Origin: Umbilicaria muhlenbergii | Taxonomy: Eukaryota; Ascomycota; Lecanoromycetes; Umbilicariales; Umbilicariaceae | Direction: 5' to 3' | Length of the DNA stretch: 64,000 nucleotides | Assembly (NCBI GenBank): GCA_000611775.1 | Contig: KK106982.1 | Span: forward strand, 5,412,391-5,476,390 | Part shown: positions 25,180 to 39,159 of the stretch, piece by piece | Numbering within the stretch: the first letter of the stretch is position 1 | Layout: each line of letters opens with the position of its first letter | The notes under the pieces: generated by a model | What the model was told of the DNA's origin: nothing | The model's input: only the letters and a program-made list of their open reading frames with translations | The model's database searches: none | Translations under genes and position numbers: made by a program

Positions 25180-25500
25180 TTAAATTCACCTGCTGCTTCT
25201 TTAAGAGAGTGATTTATTTATAAAGCCTCTCTTTCTTCACCTTTGCCTCATGAGCATGCTTAAGAAGCAAGCATTTTTGTGTTGTGACAACATCTTTTTT
25301 CTTTTGTAAATGAAGAATTTCATCAGACACCTTATCAATCTCTTTAAGAGAGATGAATAAATCACAAAAAATACTCTGTCAGATGCAGATGCTGCACTTA
25401 TCATAATTATTAAACATTTTACACTCTTTATCACTGATTAAGCAGTGACTGCATGTTTACATGATGAGTCTTTCATTTCTGATGATTAAATCAGTCAGTC
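25180..25500 (-). pseudogene. Antisense cysteine-rich/coiled-coil frame of gypsy B
   Basis: Opposite to B's gag-pol and just before the 3' LTR, the frame reads TCSHCLISDKEC, then YDKCSICI, then a K/E-rich helix (KEIDKVSDEILHLQ, LLLKHAHEAKVKKE). It is the counterpart of the frame at 8775-9119 in element A, with the same cysteine spacing. Confidence 0.55.
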
Positions 25501-25598
25501 AGGAGTGATGAGAAGTAGACAGCTTCTTTTTTTAATACTGAATGAAAACATGAAGAAGGATGTATTTCTGAGGATGAAAACTTTAAAAAAAAAGCTGA

Positions 25599-26046
25599 TG
25601 TTATACTTTTCATTAAATGATATCTGAAGAATATGCATAGCAGGTGTACATGAAGTACTGCTCATGTTATTCATGTCATATAAAGGCATGAGCATTATCA
25701 CTCATGTTGTTCATGTCATATGAAGGCATGAGCACTACCACTCATGTTGTTTATGTTATATGAAAGCATGAGCATTATCACTCATGTTGTTCATGTCATA
25801 TAAAGGCATGAGCACCTTGAGTGATTAAGTTACACATGAGTCTCTTAAAGTACTATATAATCACAGGTAAATTCATAGTTAGAAGCTCATACTCAACTCA
25901 TGTATTAAAGACAATCTACTAATTTTATCTTTTATTTGAAGTTGTTTAATTCATGTTTGAACAGTTCAATTCCTGTTCAGACAGTTACTCTGAACAGTTC
26001 AGTGAATAACAGTATTACTCTGATTATTATGACATCACCTGTTACA
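25599..26046 (+). repeat. 3' LTR of gypsy B
   Basis: Partner of 17613-18062. The hairpin-unit array (about 25650-25810) has four units here. Confidence 0.9.
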
Positions 26047-26051
26047 GCAAG

Positions 26052-28995
26052 GTGTTTGATATGCAAGATTATTGATATTGATATAAGTGACAAGCATGAG
26101 GAAGTGATCATGTTCATGACTTTCTTTAACTTAATAATTCACCTTTACCTTCTACCTGAACTGCAGAGTTATGCAGATAATTAATCAATTACTGAGCTGC
26201 TTGAGTTACTGCAGTAAACCTCATGCTTAAATTAAAGCAGTTTAAGAAGAATCCTGTCAGTTTATCATTCATTAAACATTTAAATACTTATCTTCACCTT
26301 AAAGAGTGTCTCACCTGCTATCAACATCATGATTAATGCACAACAGCTTATTATTTAACAAGAGATAAAGATAGTGAAGAGCTCTGCTGTCATTTCTATT
26401 ACCTTAAATGCTGTAGGGAAGAGGCTGATGTTAATCATGATGAGAACAAAAAGCATTACAAGTTCACCTCTGTTCAGAATGACCTTTAAATGAATAATCA
26501 CATTTTCATCTTTACAATGAGTTGAAATGTCAACACTGATATGTCTCCTTGCATCAATGCAAGCGCTGTTATTCAATATGCAGTCAAGTATGCAAGCAAA
26601 TGTGAGAAGAAGTCTGAGTCATACAAGATGTCAAAACTATGCAAATTATGAATCAATGCATGTGTTTTAACAGGCTGACATTTAGCTACAATCAAGAATT
26701 TTAGTCTAAGGAGCAAAAAGAAGAAAAAGCATGAAAATTAAAGTCTTTATGTGCATGTTAAGCTCATTAATTTAATCACTGTTAACTTATTCAATTTAAG
26801 CGCTGTTAACCTGTTCAGTCATTCAGTTCAGTATCATTCAGATCATTTGAATTATTCAGATTATTTAAATCATTCAGTTCAGATCATTCAATTCAGTTCA
26901 ACATTTAAGTGTAAACTTGACACAAGGTTCTGTTTTTAAACATCATCTGAACAGCTTTGAGTCAGAATCCTGTACTGTCTACAGTTATGAAGATGATGAA
27001 TTATTTAATTAATGAATGTGATTAATCTGCTCAAGAGGTCATGCATCACTGTTTAAGCTTGCAGCTGATGAAAGTCAATCATGACTTTACTTCAATAAAT
27101 GTTCATCTGAACACTCAGCAAGATGTAAGTATTAAGATTAAAGACAGCAGCTTTATCAAGCATGAATGTTCATGACTTAAAAAGTACATTGAGTGTATCT
27201 CTTTCACATCACACAGTGATAATAATGATCTTCAGAGGTTAACTCTGTTCAAATTCATTCAAGAATGAGATGTGTCAAAGAGTGTTGTTCACAAACACTC
27301 TCATGCAAAGTCAAGAGTCATTATTTTAAACCCTCAATACAAGAAGAATGATGATGCTGAGGATTATGAAAATTATTACTGTGTTAAGTTCATGCTTCAT
27401 CATCTCTTTTCTGAACAGTCTGAACTGCAAATGCTGAATGATGATGATGAATTATCTTATGCTCATGCTTACCTTTGATGTCAAGTTGAGCATGATCATC
27501 TGAATGATTCTTTGAACTCATTGAATGAAGAGAATGATGAGGGTGAGATGATTCAATCAGATTCAGAGTTTAACTTTGAATGAGAAGAGCTTGATTTAAA
27601 ATCACAGCTTGACTAAGTTCTACTGATTGTTAAAACTGAGAGATATAAAGAGCTTCTTTATAATCTTGTCACTGATCTTAAGAATCAGCCTCAAGACATT
27701 GAGTATGACTGACACATGACTGATTATTTGTTTGAATGATTTAGTGATCAGAAAGACTTCTTTAAGTAAGCATAAACACAAGCTCTTAACATTATTTGAA
27801 CACTTAAAGATCTGAACACACTGCAAGGAAGTCAGAGGATCATTTTTAACCTCATGATCAATTATAATCATGTTTACTTTCATGATGAGAGGTCAACATC
27901 ACTTCTATTACATGTGAATGATCCTGCAGGCACTGACAAGTCATATTTAATTAATATGATATCAACTACCCTGTTTGATGAAGTGCAGTCTTATGATCAT
28001 GTTGATTCAGTGCTGAGAGCTGCTTCAACAGAGATGACTGCATTCAAGATCTGTGATTTAACTTTGCATCAACTTTTCTGATTATCTGTTCAGAAAGAGT
28101 TTGAGTCATTATTCCTCACTGTTCAGTTATGTTTACAGCAGCTTTTTGCATTATGTTGTTATTTAATAATGATGAGAAGTTAATGATTGATTTGTGTCAA
28201 TTATTTCAAATTAATTTTAAGTTGCAGGAGATCTTTCCTGATCATGCAAACATTATGTTTAATAGTTTAAGCATTCTTCTTTATGATGATTTCTATCAGC
28301 TGCTCTTGATTGACATGTTTTCTTTGTATGATACTCACTTCTCTTTAAACTTGAACACTGTTCAGACTCAGAATCTTTACAAGCTGTTTGACTGAACAGT
28401 TTAATTAACTCAGGTCATGCATCAACAAGAGAAAGATTAAAAATTCATTCAATTTCATGCTCTTCTTCAGAATCTTTACATTGATATGATAATCACAGAA
28501 GGCTTTGAGTTTTTGTTACAGCAAGTTAAGGAAAACTTGACTCTGAACATTCAAAAAGAGTTAAAACATGCTCAATGCATCTACTCATTACAGGTCATTG
28601 TTAATGAGCATAATTTGAAAACTTTACAGAGCAAAGGCTGTCCTGTTCTTTAAATAAAAGCTCAACATACACTGTTAAAAGCAAAGAAGATTAATGAGGA
28701 AAATGCTCAGAAGTTATGCATTGAGCTGTTCATGAGCAAAGAATGTAGAATGATGATTATCAACAATCTTTTAACTGACTTTAAATTAATCAATGAAATG
28801 CTCAGCACACTTTATGATGTCATTTAACATCTTGACATGAATCCCTGAACATTTATGCCTTGCATGTTACTGTTTAAATCAGACAAGTACACTGGCATGC
28901 ATCTGTTCTTGAATGATCATGATAATCAACCTGTGATGCCTATAGTACCTGTTTGGCATGAGTGAGAGAACAGTTTAAACACTTATATGTAAAAG
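26052..28995 (+). pseudogene. Helitron, Rep HUH and helicase part (segment 2 of 3)
   Basis: The frame resumes right after gypsy B with VFDMQDY and then GSDHVHDFL, the Rep HUH motif (His-x-His). Around 26530-26640 it reads NTDMSPCINASAVIQYAVKY, then ASKCEKKSESYK, typical of fungal Helitron Rep domains. The PIF1-type helicase follows: Walker A as DPAGTDKSYLIN (27925-27960), TLHQLF, Walker B as NDEKLMIDL (about 28170), LLYDDFYQL, and TQVMHQQEKD (28410). Tryptophans are TGA. It is cut at 28995 by the LTR of gypsy D. RepHel Helitrons nick and transfer single strands by the HUH nuclease and unwind with the helicase; this copy is dead. Confidence 0.75.
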
Positions 28996-29248
28996 TGTCA
29001 GAGTCATCATATAATAGTATGACAGTATGACAAGTACAACACTATAATACAACACTATAGCATGACATTATATAAACATGATGACTCAGCGCCTAGCGCC
29101 TTGACATCAAGTGAAAACTCTTCACAAGGAGGTTTGAAAACCTGCTTCCTCAATGATCAGTTTTGTCACTGAATAGAAGACATATAATCATTGTATTAAC
29201 CTCATCATGACTATTGTCTATGATACTCTGTTCAACACTTATATAATA
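28996..29248 (+). repeat. 5' LTR of gypsy D
   Basis: 253 bp. It contains short TATGACA-type repeats near the start and a shared core (GCGCCTTGACATCAAGTGAA) also found in the LTRs at 44300 and 44534. Confidence 0.8.
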
Positions 29249-29324
29249 ACTGTCATACACTCACTTTTTTACATACTGATCACTCAGTACCTTCAGGTGA
29301 ACGGTCACATCAGAAGCATAAAAC

Positions 29325-32300
29325 ATGATGACATCAACACTTCAATTTCATCAGATCAGTGAAACAGTTAATAATCAAGCTGAGATAAGCTCTTTGATTA
29401 ACAGGTTTACATTATCAGTTGTTGATACCTCTACTTCTGACATCATTGATGATGATGAACATATCACTGCAAGTAACTCTGATAACATCATTAAAGATCT
29501 TGAGGCAGTCACTGCTCATAATCAGAAGGTCATCAAGCATCAATGATTATAATTATGATGCATATGACAAGAAATTGAGTTTGAGAACAATAAAAAGAAG
29601 CTTCAAGAGCTTAATCAACATCTGTAAGAAAATCCTTTAATTATGATAAACTCAAGAAACAATGCAGGTTCATCACATGAATTATGATGTTAAATTACAA
29701 CAGACATCACACCTCCCTCTTTTTAATATCTTATAAAGTCATGAGAGCCTCATCTTTATGCAGGAGGTGTTAAAGTCATGAGATGAAAACTTTAAAAATA
29801 CTTAAATGAAATTAATCAGAATCAGGAGCTGATGTTAAAGTAATTTCTTACTGAATGAAATTTCATCATCTGAGCAGGCATCTACTTAGAGAAAATAATC
29901 ATGAGTGACTGATGAAAGCAGAAGAAGCAGCATGATCACATTTAAATCATTTATAACAACTTTTTAAAAATGCTGAAGAAGAACCTATCTTCTGATGAAG
30001 ATACAAATGAACAAAATATCATCATCTTCAATGCAGTTGAATTCTGCAGTAATGATATAATTACTTTCTGATATGACAGATTATCAGAACTCTACTGCTT
30101 TTTTTTAATTTCACATAAAGAGATCAGTGAGATGCTCATTCAAGATTACTGATGATCAAGACTTTCACATCACATTTTAACTGAACTATGATGTTGAGAT
30201 CTGATGCAGGTTGCAAGACAGTCAGTGTAAGAAATTTTAACACATCTTGATGTCATCATTAATCATGAATCATTCTGAAGCTGCTCAGACACTAAAAAGG
30301 ATCATCAGAACAAGATTAATGATATAAATAAAAATATGACATGAATGTCATATTATGACAAAAAGAAATTCCTCACTGAACAATAAACAATCTGCACTCA
30401 ATTCACTCAAAACAGCTGTGAAAAAGAAAACAACTCATGAGGTTCTTACTGAGGAAATAATCACAATCAGAGTCAGAACCTTAATCACTTATCAGTCACT
30501 GAAAAAACAATTATAATGATGATATAAACATTCACAGCTTCCTCATGCTGATAAGGAGACTTTATTTTAAAGAATGAAATGAATGCATGAAAAGCAGCAA
30601 GCCTCTGTATCAAGTGTGAAGTTATCAGTCATTGAACAAACAAATGTATGATAAGATGATCAACAGCAGTTATTACTGCAGTTGATGCAAATAAATGACT
30701 CACAGTTAATCTTCAGCTCACTTTTTTACTTATTATTAATGATATCTCACATCTGATATCAGAGCAGTTAAAGGTGAACTTTCATATAACAAGAGATGAT
30801 CTGAAGAAAAAATACTCATATATTATTAACAACAGCAGTCAAGGCAATATTATCACATGAAGTGTTGTCAATGAACTATCTTTACAAACTGAACCTTATG
30901 AAGCTCAAGTCAATGCATGAGGCAACATGATTGACTTATCAGAGTCTGTTATACTCATAATTACAGTGTATGACATCAACAGTTAATCTTACTGTTATAA
31001 TAATCACTTCTTTGTCACTTTAAATAATGCATCAGCATCTTTCATCCTCAGGTTATCATTTCTAGTCAATGCAAACCTGAATCATGAATATGACATGAGG
31101 AAATTCCTATGGAAAAAGATGAGGTATATCACAGCACACTGAGTATTCACTGTTAATAAAAAGAAGGTGTTGAAGAACATTCTACATATGAACAACCTTT
31201 TCATTATGAAACACTTCATAGAATCATCAGATTTAGTGATTAATATGAAAGAATATACACTACAAATGAACTCATTGCAATATGACAAAGAGTATGATAA
31301 TATCTATGACAGTTTACCTCCTAAATATCATGACTTCACAGATATATTTCAGGTGACTGAGAAGTAATCTCTGCTTAAAAAAGGTTCACATGATCATGTC
31401 ATTGACTTGAAATCAGAGCAGCAATCTTCATTCAGAAAGTTATATTCAATATCTTCAACTGAACTCAATGTACTGAAAGTATATCTAGATAATGTCATGA
31501 AGATAAATATAATTCACAAATCAATATCATCTGCAGCTTTACTCATTATGCTTGTACTAAAATCAAACAGCAGCTTATGACTAATCATTAATTATATGCA
31601 CTTGAATGATATTATTATTAAGAATCATTACTCTTTATCACTTATATCAGACATGTTGAATCATCTTTAAAGAGTTAAGAAGTTCACTAAGCTGAACTGC
31701 AAGAATGCATATAATCAAATATGAATCAAGAGTGAAGATGAGTGAAAAACAGCATTCTGAACATGATTCAGCCTGTTCAAATATTTCATCATGTCATTCA
31801 GTCTCATGAATGCTCCTGCTACATTTTAAGTCTTTATTAATAAAGCGCTTGATGAGTTCCTGAACATCACATGTGTGATTTATTTGAATGATATCTTGAT
31901 CTTTAGCAAAGATGAGTTTAAACATGAAGAACATATATGATAAGTATTAAATGCATTATGACATCATGATCTTCATCTTAAGATCAGTAAGTGCTTATTT
32001 AATGCAATGAAAGTGAACTTTCTAGGATTCAAAATCAACATGAAAGGCATATACATGAACTCAGAGAGAATTTAAGCTGTTGAAGAATGACTGCCTCTGA
32101 AGAACATTCATGAATTGTAGATTTTTTTAAGCTTCATTAACTTCTTCTGAAGATTTATAAGAGATTATTCATGAATTACAGCATCACTGTTAAATCTTCT
32201 GAAAACAGGAAAGAATAAAAAAAAGATTAAAAATACATTATTCTCTCCTCTTCAGTCTCAACAGATTATTATTATAAGAAAGTGAAACAACCTGACCTCA

Positions 32301-33671
32301 TTATGAAGATTTAATACAGAGTATTCAGCATGTAATCTGCAAGTCAGAGGAAAATTATAATAAGAAAACATCATACCTGCCTCTTTTTCACTTTCAGGAG
32401 TCACATTGAAAATATTTAATGCTCTGAAGAAGACCTTCATGAGTGCTTCATTATTACACTATTTCAATGAAAACAAACTCATGAAAGTTGAAATGAACAC
32501 CTCTGAATTCACAATTAATGAAATATTGATGCAACACTTTGAGGTCAATAATCAATTGCACTGATTATTAATCACATACTACAGCAAGAAGCTGCTAAAT
32601 ACTGAGACTTAATATAATACAGATGAGCAAGAGCTCCTTGTTATTATAAAAGTCATGCATCATTAACAGCACTACTGTCAGGGTGCTAAACATTAAATTA
32701 TCATACTGAATGATCATGTAAACCTCATTTGATTCATGACTACTTCAAACCTCACATGAAGGCAGCTTAAATGAGCTGAAAAGCTTGCTGAATAAGACTT
32801 CAAAGTCATATATTAAGAAGGCAAGAAGAACTCTGCTGATGATTTATTAAAACAGCTTGATTATGAACTGCTGAAGATTGTCAATACCTTGATTGTTGCT
32901 GAAATAATGTGACAGTCCTTTCATTTAGGAAGCAAGAACTATAAGTCAGTGCAGGAGAAATTATACACACTTATCATAATGATGTTGTGATCAAGACACT
33001 CAGTATGACAGAAGCTACAACAGAAGAATATTATATTTATTATAATAAATACTACTGATATGATGAACACTGAAGATGACAGCATGATTAAAACATCAAC
33101 AGTATATAATTTGCATGCTCAAGAAACAAGCTGTGATGAATATAATATTAATACAATGAATATTGAAGATAATGATCTCATTAAAACATCAGCAGTGCAG
33201 AACTTACCTGCTTAAAAAGAAGTAAACTGTAATAAAAATGATGAAAATGTCATGTCAGATGAAGTCAGTGATATCATTAAAATATCAACAGTGCATCACT
33301 TACTCAGTATGATGATTACTGAAGATGATGATCTCATCAGAACATCAGTGATGTAGAATTTATTTACTCAAGAAGAAGCAAGCTGTAATGAACTGCAGTC
33401 AAGACACTCAGTATGATAAAAGTTATAATAAAAGAATGTTGTACCTGTCATAATAAATACTGAAGATGATGATCTCATTAAAACATCAACAGTATAAAAC
33501 TTATCTGCTCAAGAAGAAGCAAGTCATGATAAATATATTAATATGATGAATACTGAAGCTGATGACATGATTGAAACATCAGCAGTTCATGACCTACATG
33601 CTTAAGAAGCAAGCCGTGTCATGTTAAAAGAAATTAATGACATCATTAAAGCACACATCATGCAGCATTTA
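29325..33671 (+). pseudogene. Gypsy D gag and first half of pol
   Basis: Gag-like frames begin at 29325. In pol the stretch LPPKYHDFTDIF (31310) marks the RT start. Then come CVIYLNDILIFSKDEF (YLDD with D to N), NFLGFKINMKGI, RNase H (LMKVEMNTSEFTINEIL, YNTDEQELLVIIKVMHH) and a repeat-rich spacer. An extra ~150-base stretch sits within the RNase H start (about 32255-32400). The frame is cut by gypsy C at 33671. Many TGA codons interrupt it. Confidence 0.7.
33040..33660 (+). repeat. Acidic peptide repeats in the RNase H-integrase spacer of D
   Basis: About seven imperfect coding repeats of the type NTEDDDLIKTSTV-NL-AQEEAS, each roughly 30-45 codons apart, lie between RNase H and integrase. 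The last unit is interrupted by gypsy C and finishes beyond it (NLSA-EAS at about 40511-40540). Confidence 0.6.
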
Positions 33672-33899
33672 TGTCACGGGTTAGTGACAATCTGAGACTC
33701 ACGTAGGGCATGCGCTCTACAAGCGGCTTGACAGTGTTAGTGAGACACATGAAAACTCTGCACTGCTTGATCTCACCTTCATTCCTTAGTTATTAGTTTT
33801 ATATAATTAGGATCATATAACCCCTATACATCTATATCTCATGCTGTCACATACCTCAACTATACTTCCCTTTCTAGTAAGGGATGCTATAGTCTTACA
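33672..33899 (+). repeat. 5' LTR of gypsy C
   Basis: 228 bp, TG...CA ends, differing from the 3' copy at scattered C-to-T/G-to-A positions. A TATATAATTAGGATCATATA stretch could include its promoter. Confidence 0.92.
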
Positions 33900-33991
33900 G
33901 TTCTAATAACTCTACCTTTCAAAGGATGATGGCCTGAGATAAGATGCAGACTTAAAACCAACTACGTTAAACTTCTGAAGCAGAATGAGAC

Positions 33992-35194
33992 ATGATGATG
34001 AAGAATCAGCAAAATGATCATGAAATGTCACTCATTTCCTCAGGCATCAGTGAAGTGAACCTCATGAGTGAAGGATCCTCAGGTGAAATGATGCACAACA
34101 TTAATGATGAAATCACGCAAGTGAGATGACAGTGAGATGAACTCCTTAAGCAACAAGAGCTGCAGCAGCTTTGAATGAAAGTTCTGACATTGAAAGTCAA
34201 CTTACTCAAAGATCCTGCTACTCATGTTGATACCTCAGCTGAGAGATTCCTTGACTCTATGAACGCTGAGTTCATAATGAGTAAGCACCACGCTGATGAA
34301 ACGCTGCCAATATGAAATGTATGATCAAGGATTCAGGCAAAGGAGTTGCTGCTATATCATGACAAGAATGTGAAAGAGCACCTGAATTGAATATGAGATG
34401 CAAGAAATACCTTCTGTTTTAGCTCAGCTGATTTCCCTCATGAGAAGGATAAGGTGATTTATGTCATGCAATACTTAGAGGGTGAACTCAAGGAGGCGTG
34501 ACTGCAAGATGATGAGACAAGAGATTATTTCACTGTTACCTGAGATGATTTTATGAAATTCCTGCTCAACATTATCAAGAACCCTGTGAATCATCAGCTT
34601 CACATCACTCAGCTGTATAATGATGCTGTTCAACTACCTCATCAATCAGTTCAAGCTTTCAATAGCTATTTGAGCACCTTGAAAGCTCAGTTACCTCCCT
34701 ACAGTGAAGAGCACATGAGGACTCACTTCTTCACAAAATTGAAGCCTGAGGTTCATGCAGCCTTGATGAATTATCAGGACTTACTCACAACTCAAAAGGG
34801 AATCATCACCTTGACTGCACGCCTGAAGAATAACCTACATTTGGGAAGCATCATGAAATTGAAAGCAAATCCTAATATGACAGCTACCCTCAGCTGCAAA
34901 CCTGAGTCATCATTGAAGCCTGCTGAGAATAAGGATCATAAGCCCGGTGAGGGCAAGATGAAGAGCAAGTGAGATAATAAATGTGAAAGCAGATCAGCAA
35001 AGGCTCCTGAAACAAAGAACTTGTCACACGTGACTTGTTGAAATTGCAATCAGAAGGGACATTATTCCCCTGATTGTTCACAGCCTGTGAAAAACTCAGA
35101 CCTGAATAAGACCCCGGTTGCAGCTGTTTCAGCATCAAAAAATGAGAACACTTCAGTGAAGGCTCTGCATCACTGAAGCGCTGAACAAAAGTAA
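33992..35194 (+). pseudogene. Gypsy C gag
   Basis: One frame from ATG 33992 to TAA 35194, interrupted by TGA at tryptophan or arginine positions. Capsid-like residues lie around YLEGELKEA and FNSYLSTLKAQLP (34480-34700). A CCHC zinc knuckle (C-x2-C-x4-H-x4-C: CxNCNQKGHYSPDC) is at about 35035-35080. It ends by overlapping pol in the -1 frame around GAACAAAAGTAA, consistent with -1 frameshifting in gypsy elements. Confidence 0.8.
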
Positions 35195-38100
35195 CCTCAG
35201 AGCCTAGTTTAATTGTCAATGAACAAGTTCTTCACAATGATGATGTCATACTCATGCAAGCCTTATTGGACACGGGAGCTGAAGTCAATGTGATTTCACA
35301 ACATTTCATTATTGAGCATCAATTGACTTGTATGAAGGGCTTGTTGCCTCAACCTCAATTCTTGAATGATCAGAAGGCTTACTGCTTCAGTGCTTATCAT
35401 GTGCATTATCAACTTACTGACAGTTGAGGACAGTCTCATGAATGTGAACATGTGTTTTATGCATTGAATAAGTCAGGACCACCCCTTATCCTTGAACTTC
35501 CTGCATTGAAGACTGAACATGTGTGAATTGACTGCGGAACAAAGGCGTGGCGCTTCAACATTGAGGAGCAGTCTATTGAGTTACAGTCACCTGATGAATT
35601 CACAAGAGAGATTCAAGATCACTCTGCTGTCTACACCCTGATATGAGTCAGTCTGAGTGATGACGCTGCATCAGAGGTGCGCATACAAAGCACTGAAATA
35701 ACACAAGCTCTCCTTAAGGAGTACACTGATTATGTGAATGTGTTCTCAACAGAGAATGCTGACCTCCTTTCACCTCACAAGGTCAGTGATCATGCAATTG
35801 ACCTGAATGGCACAGATCCACCTTATGGCCCTTTGTATAACCTCTTCAATACTGAATTAGGGGTGCTATGAGAATACTTGAATGACACCTTAATGAAAGG
35901 TTGAATCCGTCACTTCATGAGCCCTGCAGGGGCACTCATCCTTTTTGTTTCAAAGAAAGATGAAGGGCTGCGGTTATGTGTTAATTACTGAGGGTTGAAC
36001 AAGGTGATCATCAAGAACAGGCACCTGTTACCTCTTATAAGTGAAACATTGAATCAGCTTAGTGGAGTCAAGCTATTTACAAAGCTGAATTTAAAGGACG
36101 CCTACCACCATATCTGCATAAAGGAGGGTAATGAGTGAAAGACAGCATTTCACACGTGTTACAGTCACTTTGAGTATATGGTCATGTCTTTCAGATTGAT
36201 CAACACTTCAGCTATGTTTCAGGCTTACATCAACTGAGCACTAACAGAGCTTGTGGATGTCTTTTGTGTTGTCTATTTAGATGACATCCTTATATACTCA
36301 GAATCACCGGCGCAACACTGAGAGCATGTTAGGCAGGTGTTAGACTGACTTCACTGATTTCAACTCTATGTGAACCCTAAGAAGTGTGAATTCTTCATTA
36401 TCAAGGTGGAATTCCTAAGGTTTATTATCACAACTGAAGGCGTAGTCATGAATTCATGACAAGTGAACATCATACGGGACTGATCAGTATCAAGGACTTT
36501 CCAGGAGGTACAAGTCTTCCTAGGCTTTGTGAACTTTTATAGACGCTTTATTAAGCATTATTCACAAGTTGCAGCCCCCTTGACAAACCTTATGAAAGAT
36601 AGCAAGGATGAAAAGAAGTTTGAGTGTTTTGAATTCTCAAGTGATGCAAAGGAGGTGTTTGACCGCCTTCATGAGACCTTTACAACAGTGCTTATCCTGA
36701 TTCACTTCAATCTGAAGTTATGAATACAGGTGAAAACTGATGTGTCAATCATTGAGCTCACTGGCATCTTGTCCCAGCTGTTGAATAACAGGCAGTGACA
36801 TTCAGTTGTGTTTTAATTGAGAAAGCTGTCTTCTTCAGAGACTTGATATGAAACTCATGATCAAGAGCTCCTTGCCATCATTATGATGTTTAAACACTGA
36901 TGACACTACCTTGAAGGCAGTTGTCATACCATAGAGGTATTGACCAACCATAACAATCTATGAGGATTTATGAATGTGAAGGAATTGAATGATAGGCAAG
37001 CATGATGAGCAATGAAGCTCACTGCTTTTGATTTCAATATCCTGCATCAGTCTGAAAAGATCAACCCGGCTGATGCGCTGTTGAGGTGATCAGACTACGG
37101 GGATGTCAAAGAGGTGAGTGAAACTATGAAGAAATTACTCTCAACACTTCAGAGAAAGTTAGTCATTCTTGTGAACATATTCTCACTCAGATATGCCCCT
37201 ATTGTGAGGCAGCTGCTCACAGGGGCGGGGAGAATGACTGAGATTAAAGACCTTAAACTTCAGAAAGAATGCTGAAGGAGTGACAGCAAAACATCTGCTC
37301 ATGATGACTGTGATGTAACTGTGAAACAGCTTAACCCTGTCACTGAAACTGTTGATTGCAAACAACTTGTTTCACGTGTGATGGTAAGAGATCTTGCCAT
37401 TCATGAAACAGCTGATGAAAGCCTGAGTTTACCCTTAAGGGATTTGATTCAAACTCTACAAAATGATGATTCATTTGTAGAAGCGACACGCAACGCTGGC
37501 TGTACATCAGTGAAGTGCAAGGCTAAAGCTGAAAGTCTCTGAAGGGTTGACTCTGAAGGCCTTTTATTTCATGAGGAATAAATATATGTTCTGGAAGAAG
37601 AGTCTGTAAGGGCAGAGATCTTGAAACGTCATCATGATGATGCCTTGACAGGGCATTTCAGGGTAGAAAGAACTCTTGAATTGATTGACTGCAAATACTA
37701 TTGAATTGATATGAGCCAAGATGTTAAAGATTATGTTGCGTCATGTGACATCTGTCAAAGGGTGAAAGTGCTTAGACATCATCCCTATGATGAGCTACAG
37801 GTGTTGCCTCAGCCAGAAGGATCATGACAGCAAGTCACAATGAATTTTATCACTGACTTGCCATCAAGTAAGCGCAAGGGTTGCGTCTATGATGTGATCT
37901 TAATGATTATGAATCAGTATACAAAAATGGCTCAATACATTCAAATCATGAAAATGATTATGACAACAGAGTTGGCTGACTTGTTCTATGAGGAAATAAT
38001 ATGCTGATTCAGTGTACTGAAAGGGGCTGTCTCTGATCAGGGATCAGTTTTCACAAGCGCTTTCTGATCAGAAATGTGCTACTATCTAAGGATGAAACAT

Positions 38101-38922
38101 CAGCTAAGCACTGCCTTTCACCCGCAAACAGACGGACAGACAGAACAGCAGAATCAAACTTTAAAACATTACCTTCACTGTTATTGCTCAGATGAACAAG
38201 ACAACTGGATGAACCTTTTACTCCTGACAGAATTCACTTACAATAATGAAACGCAGGCATCAATAGGGTGCAGCCCTTTCTATGTCATGTATGCTTACCA
38301 TCTGAAAGTAAGATTTGAAGTTGAGGATGACTTCAGGAAAGAAGAGGTACCCGCAGTCAAAAACTGAGTGAAACAATTTCATGACATACAGGAAGCGCTG
38401 TCACAATGATGAGAAAATGTAGTTAATTCTCAGGCAAAATATTATGATGTCAAACATAAACTCAAGACCTATAATGTGAGAGACTTGATAATGTTATTCA
38501 TGAAGAACTTATGACAGAAGCACCTGAGCAGGAAACTGTCTCACAAATTCATTAAATCATTTCAGGTTGAAGACTTAATAGGGAAGCAGGCTTACAGGTT
38601 AACTTTATCACTCACTTATCAGATTCATAATGTCTTTCATGTCTCTTATCTGAAGTCATATCAGTGTAGAGCTGATGATGACTTCAAATCATTGCTGCCG
38701 CCTCTGAAGCTAATTGATGATGAAGAAGAATATGAAGTTGAAGAGATTTTAAATCACTGAAAATCCAGGAATGAAATCCTGTACAAAGTGAGATGAAAGG
38801 GTTGACCAGAAGAATATGATCAATGAGTGTCAAAGGAGGACTTAAAAGGTGTGCAGGAAATGCAAGCAGCCTTCAACAATGAATTAAACAGGCGTAGAAG
38901 GAAGTGATTTAAAAAGACTTAA
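35185..38922 (+). pseudogene. Gypsy C pol: protease, RT, RNase H, integrase, chromodomain
   Basis: All domains are in a single frame. The protease has ALLDTGAEVNVIS (35250-35290). The RT has KLNLKDAYHHI, YMVMSFRLINTSAMFQ and YLDDILIYS (36270). RNase H has ETHDQELLAIIMMFKH. The integrase has an HH-CC finger (GHFRVERT to CDICQ) and the D, D and E residues (MNFITDLP, VSDQGS, HPQTDGQTEQQNQ). A chromodomain lies at about 38720-38840 (YEVEEILNH, YKVRW-KG). About 25 tryptophan positions read TGA, one TAA, none TAG. Substitutions are of the P-to-S, T-to-I and R-to-C/H type. Confidence 0.85.
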
Positions 38923-39159
38923 TTGATGTCATAAAGACACTCTTTCCTGATTTTCCTCAAGGGGTTTTACAGGTTTTATCAAGGCCTTATAGGTGATCTA
39001 CGGCAAGGGTCAAGAGCAACAAGTTCACTAGAAAAGGTGAATCATCAGCAAGACACAAGAGAAACACAATATTATTATCACTGTAGTGGTGTACTTGATC
39101 AGGGCTGAAGCAAAAAGAAACTATCATACAAGATCAGCAAAATGCTGACAAAACATTAT

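Larger units (their letters stand above)
17613..26046 (+). mobile_element. Gypsy LTR retrotransposon B (degenerate, carries two hAT-like insertions)
   Basis: Direct LTRs of 450 and 448 bp (TGTTATAC...CCTGTTACA and its mutated form) are flanked by a perfect 5-bp duplication GCAAG (17608-17612 and 26047-26051). Gag-pol reads on the plus strand. Its 8434 bp reduces to about 6650 bp when the two hAT-like elements and their duplications are removed, matching element A. It split a Helitron immediately before its HUH motif, so B is younger than the Helitron. Confidence 0.9.

Noticed and set aside
33992-38922. An element using TGA as a tryptophan codon (alternative code)
   Set aside because: Arginine positions also became TGA, and P-to-S, T-to-I and G-to-R changes accompany it. 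TGG remains at some sites, so mutation explains it better than a code change.
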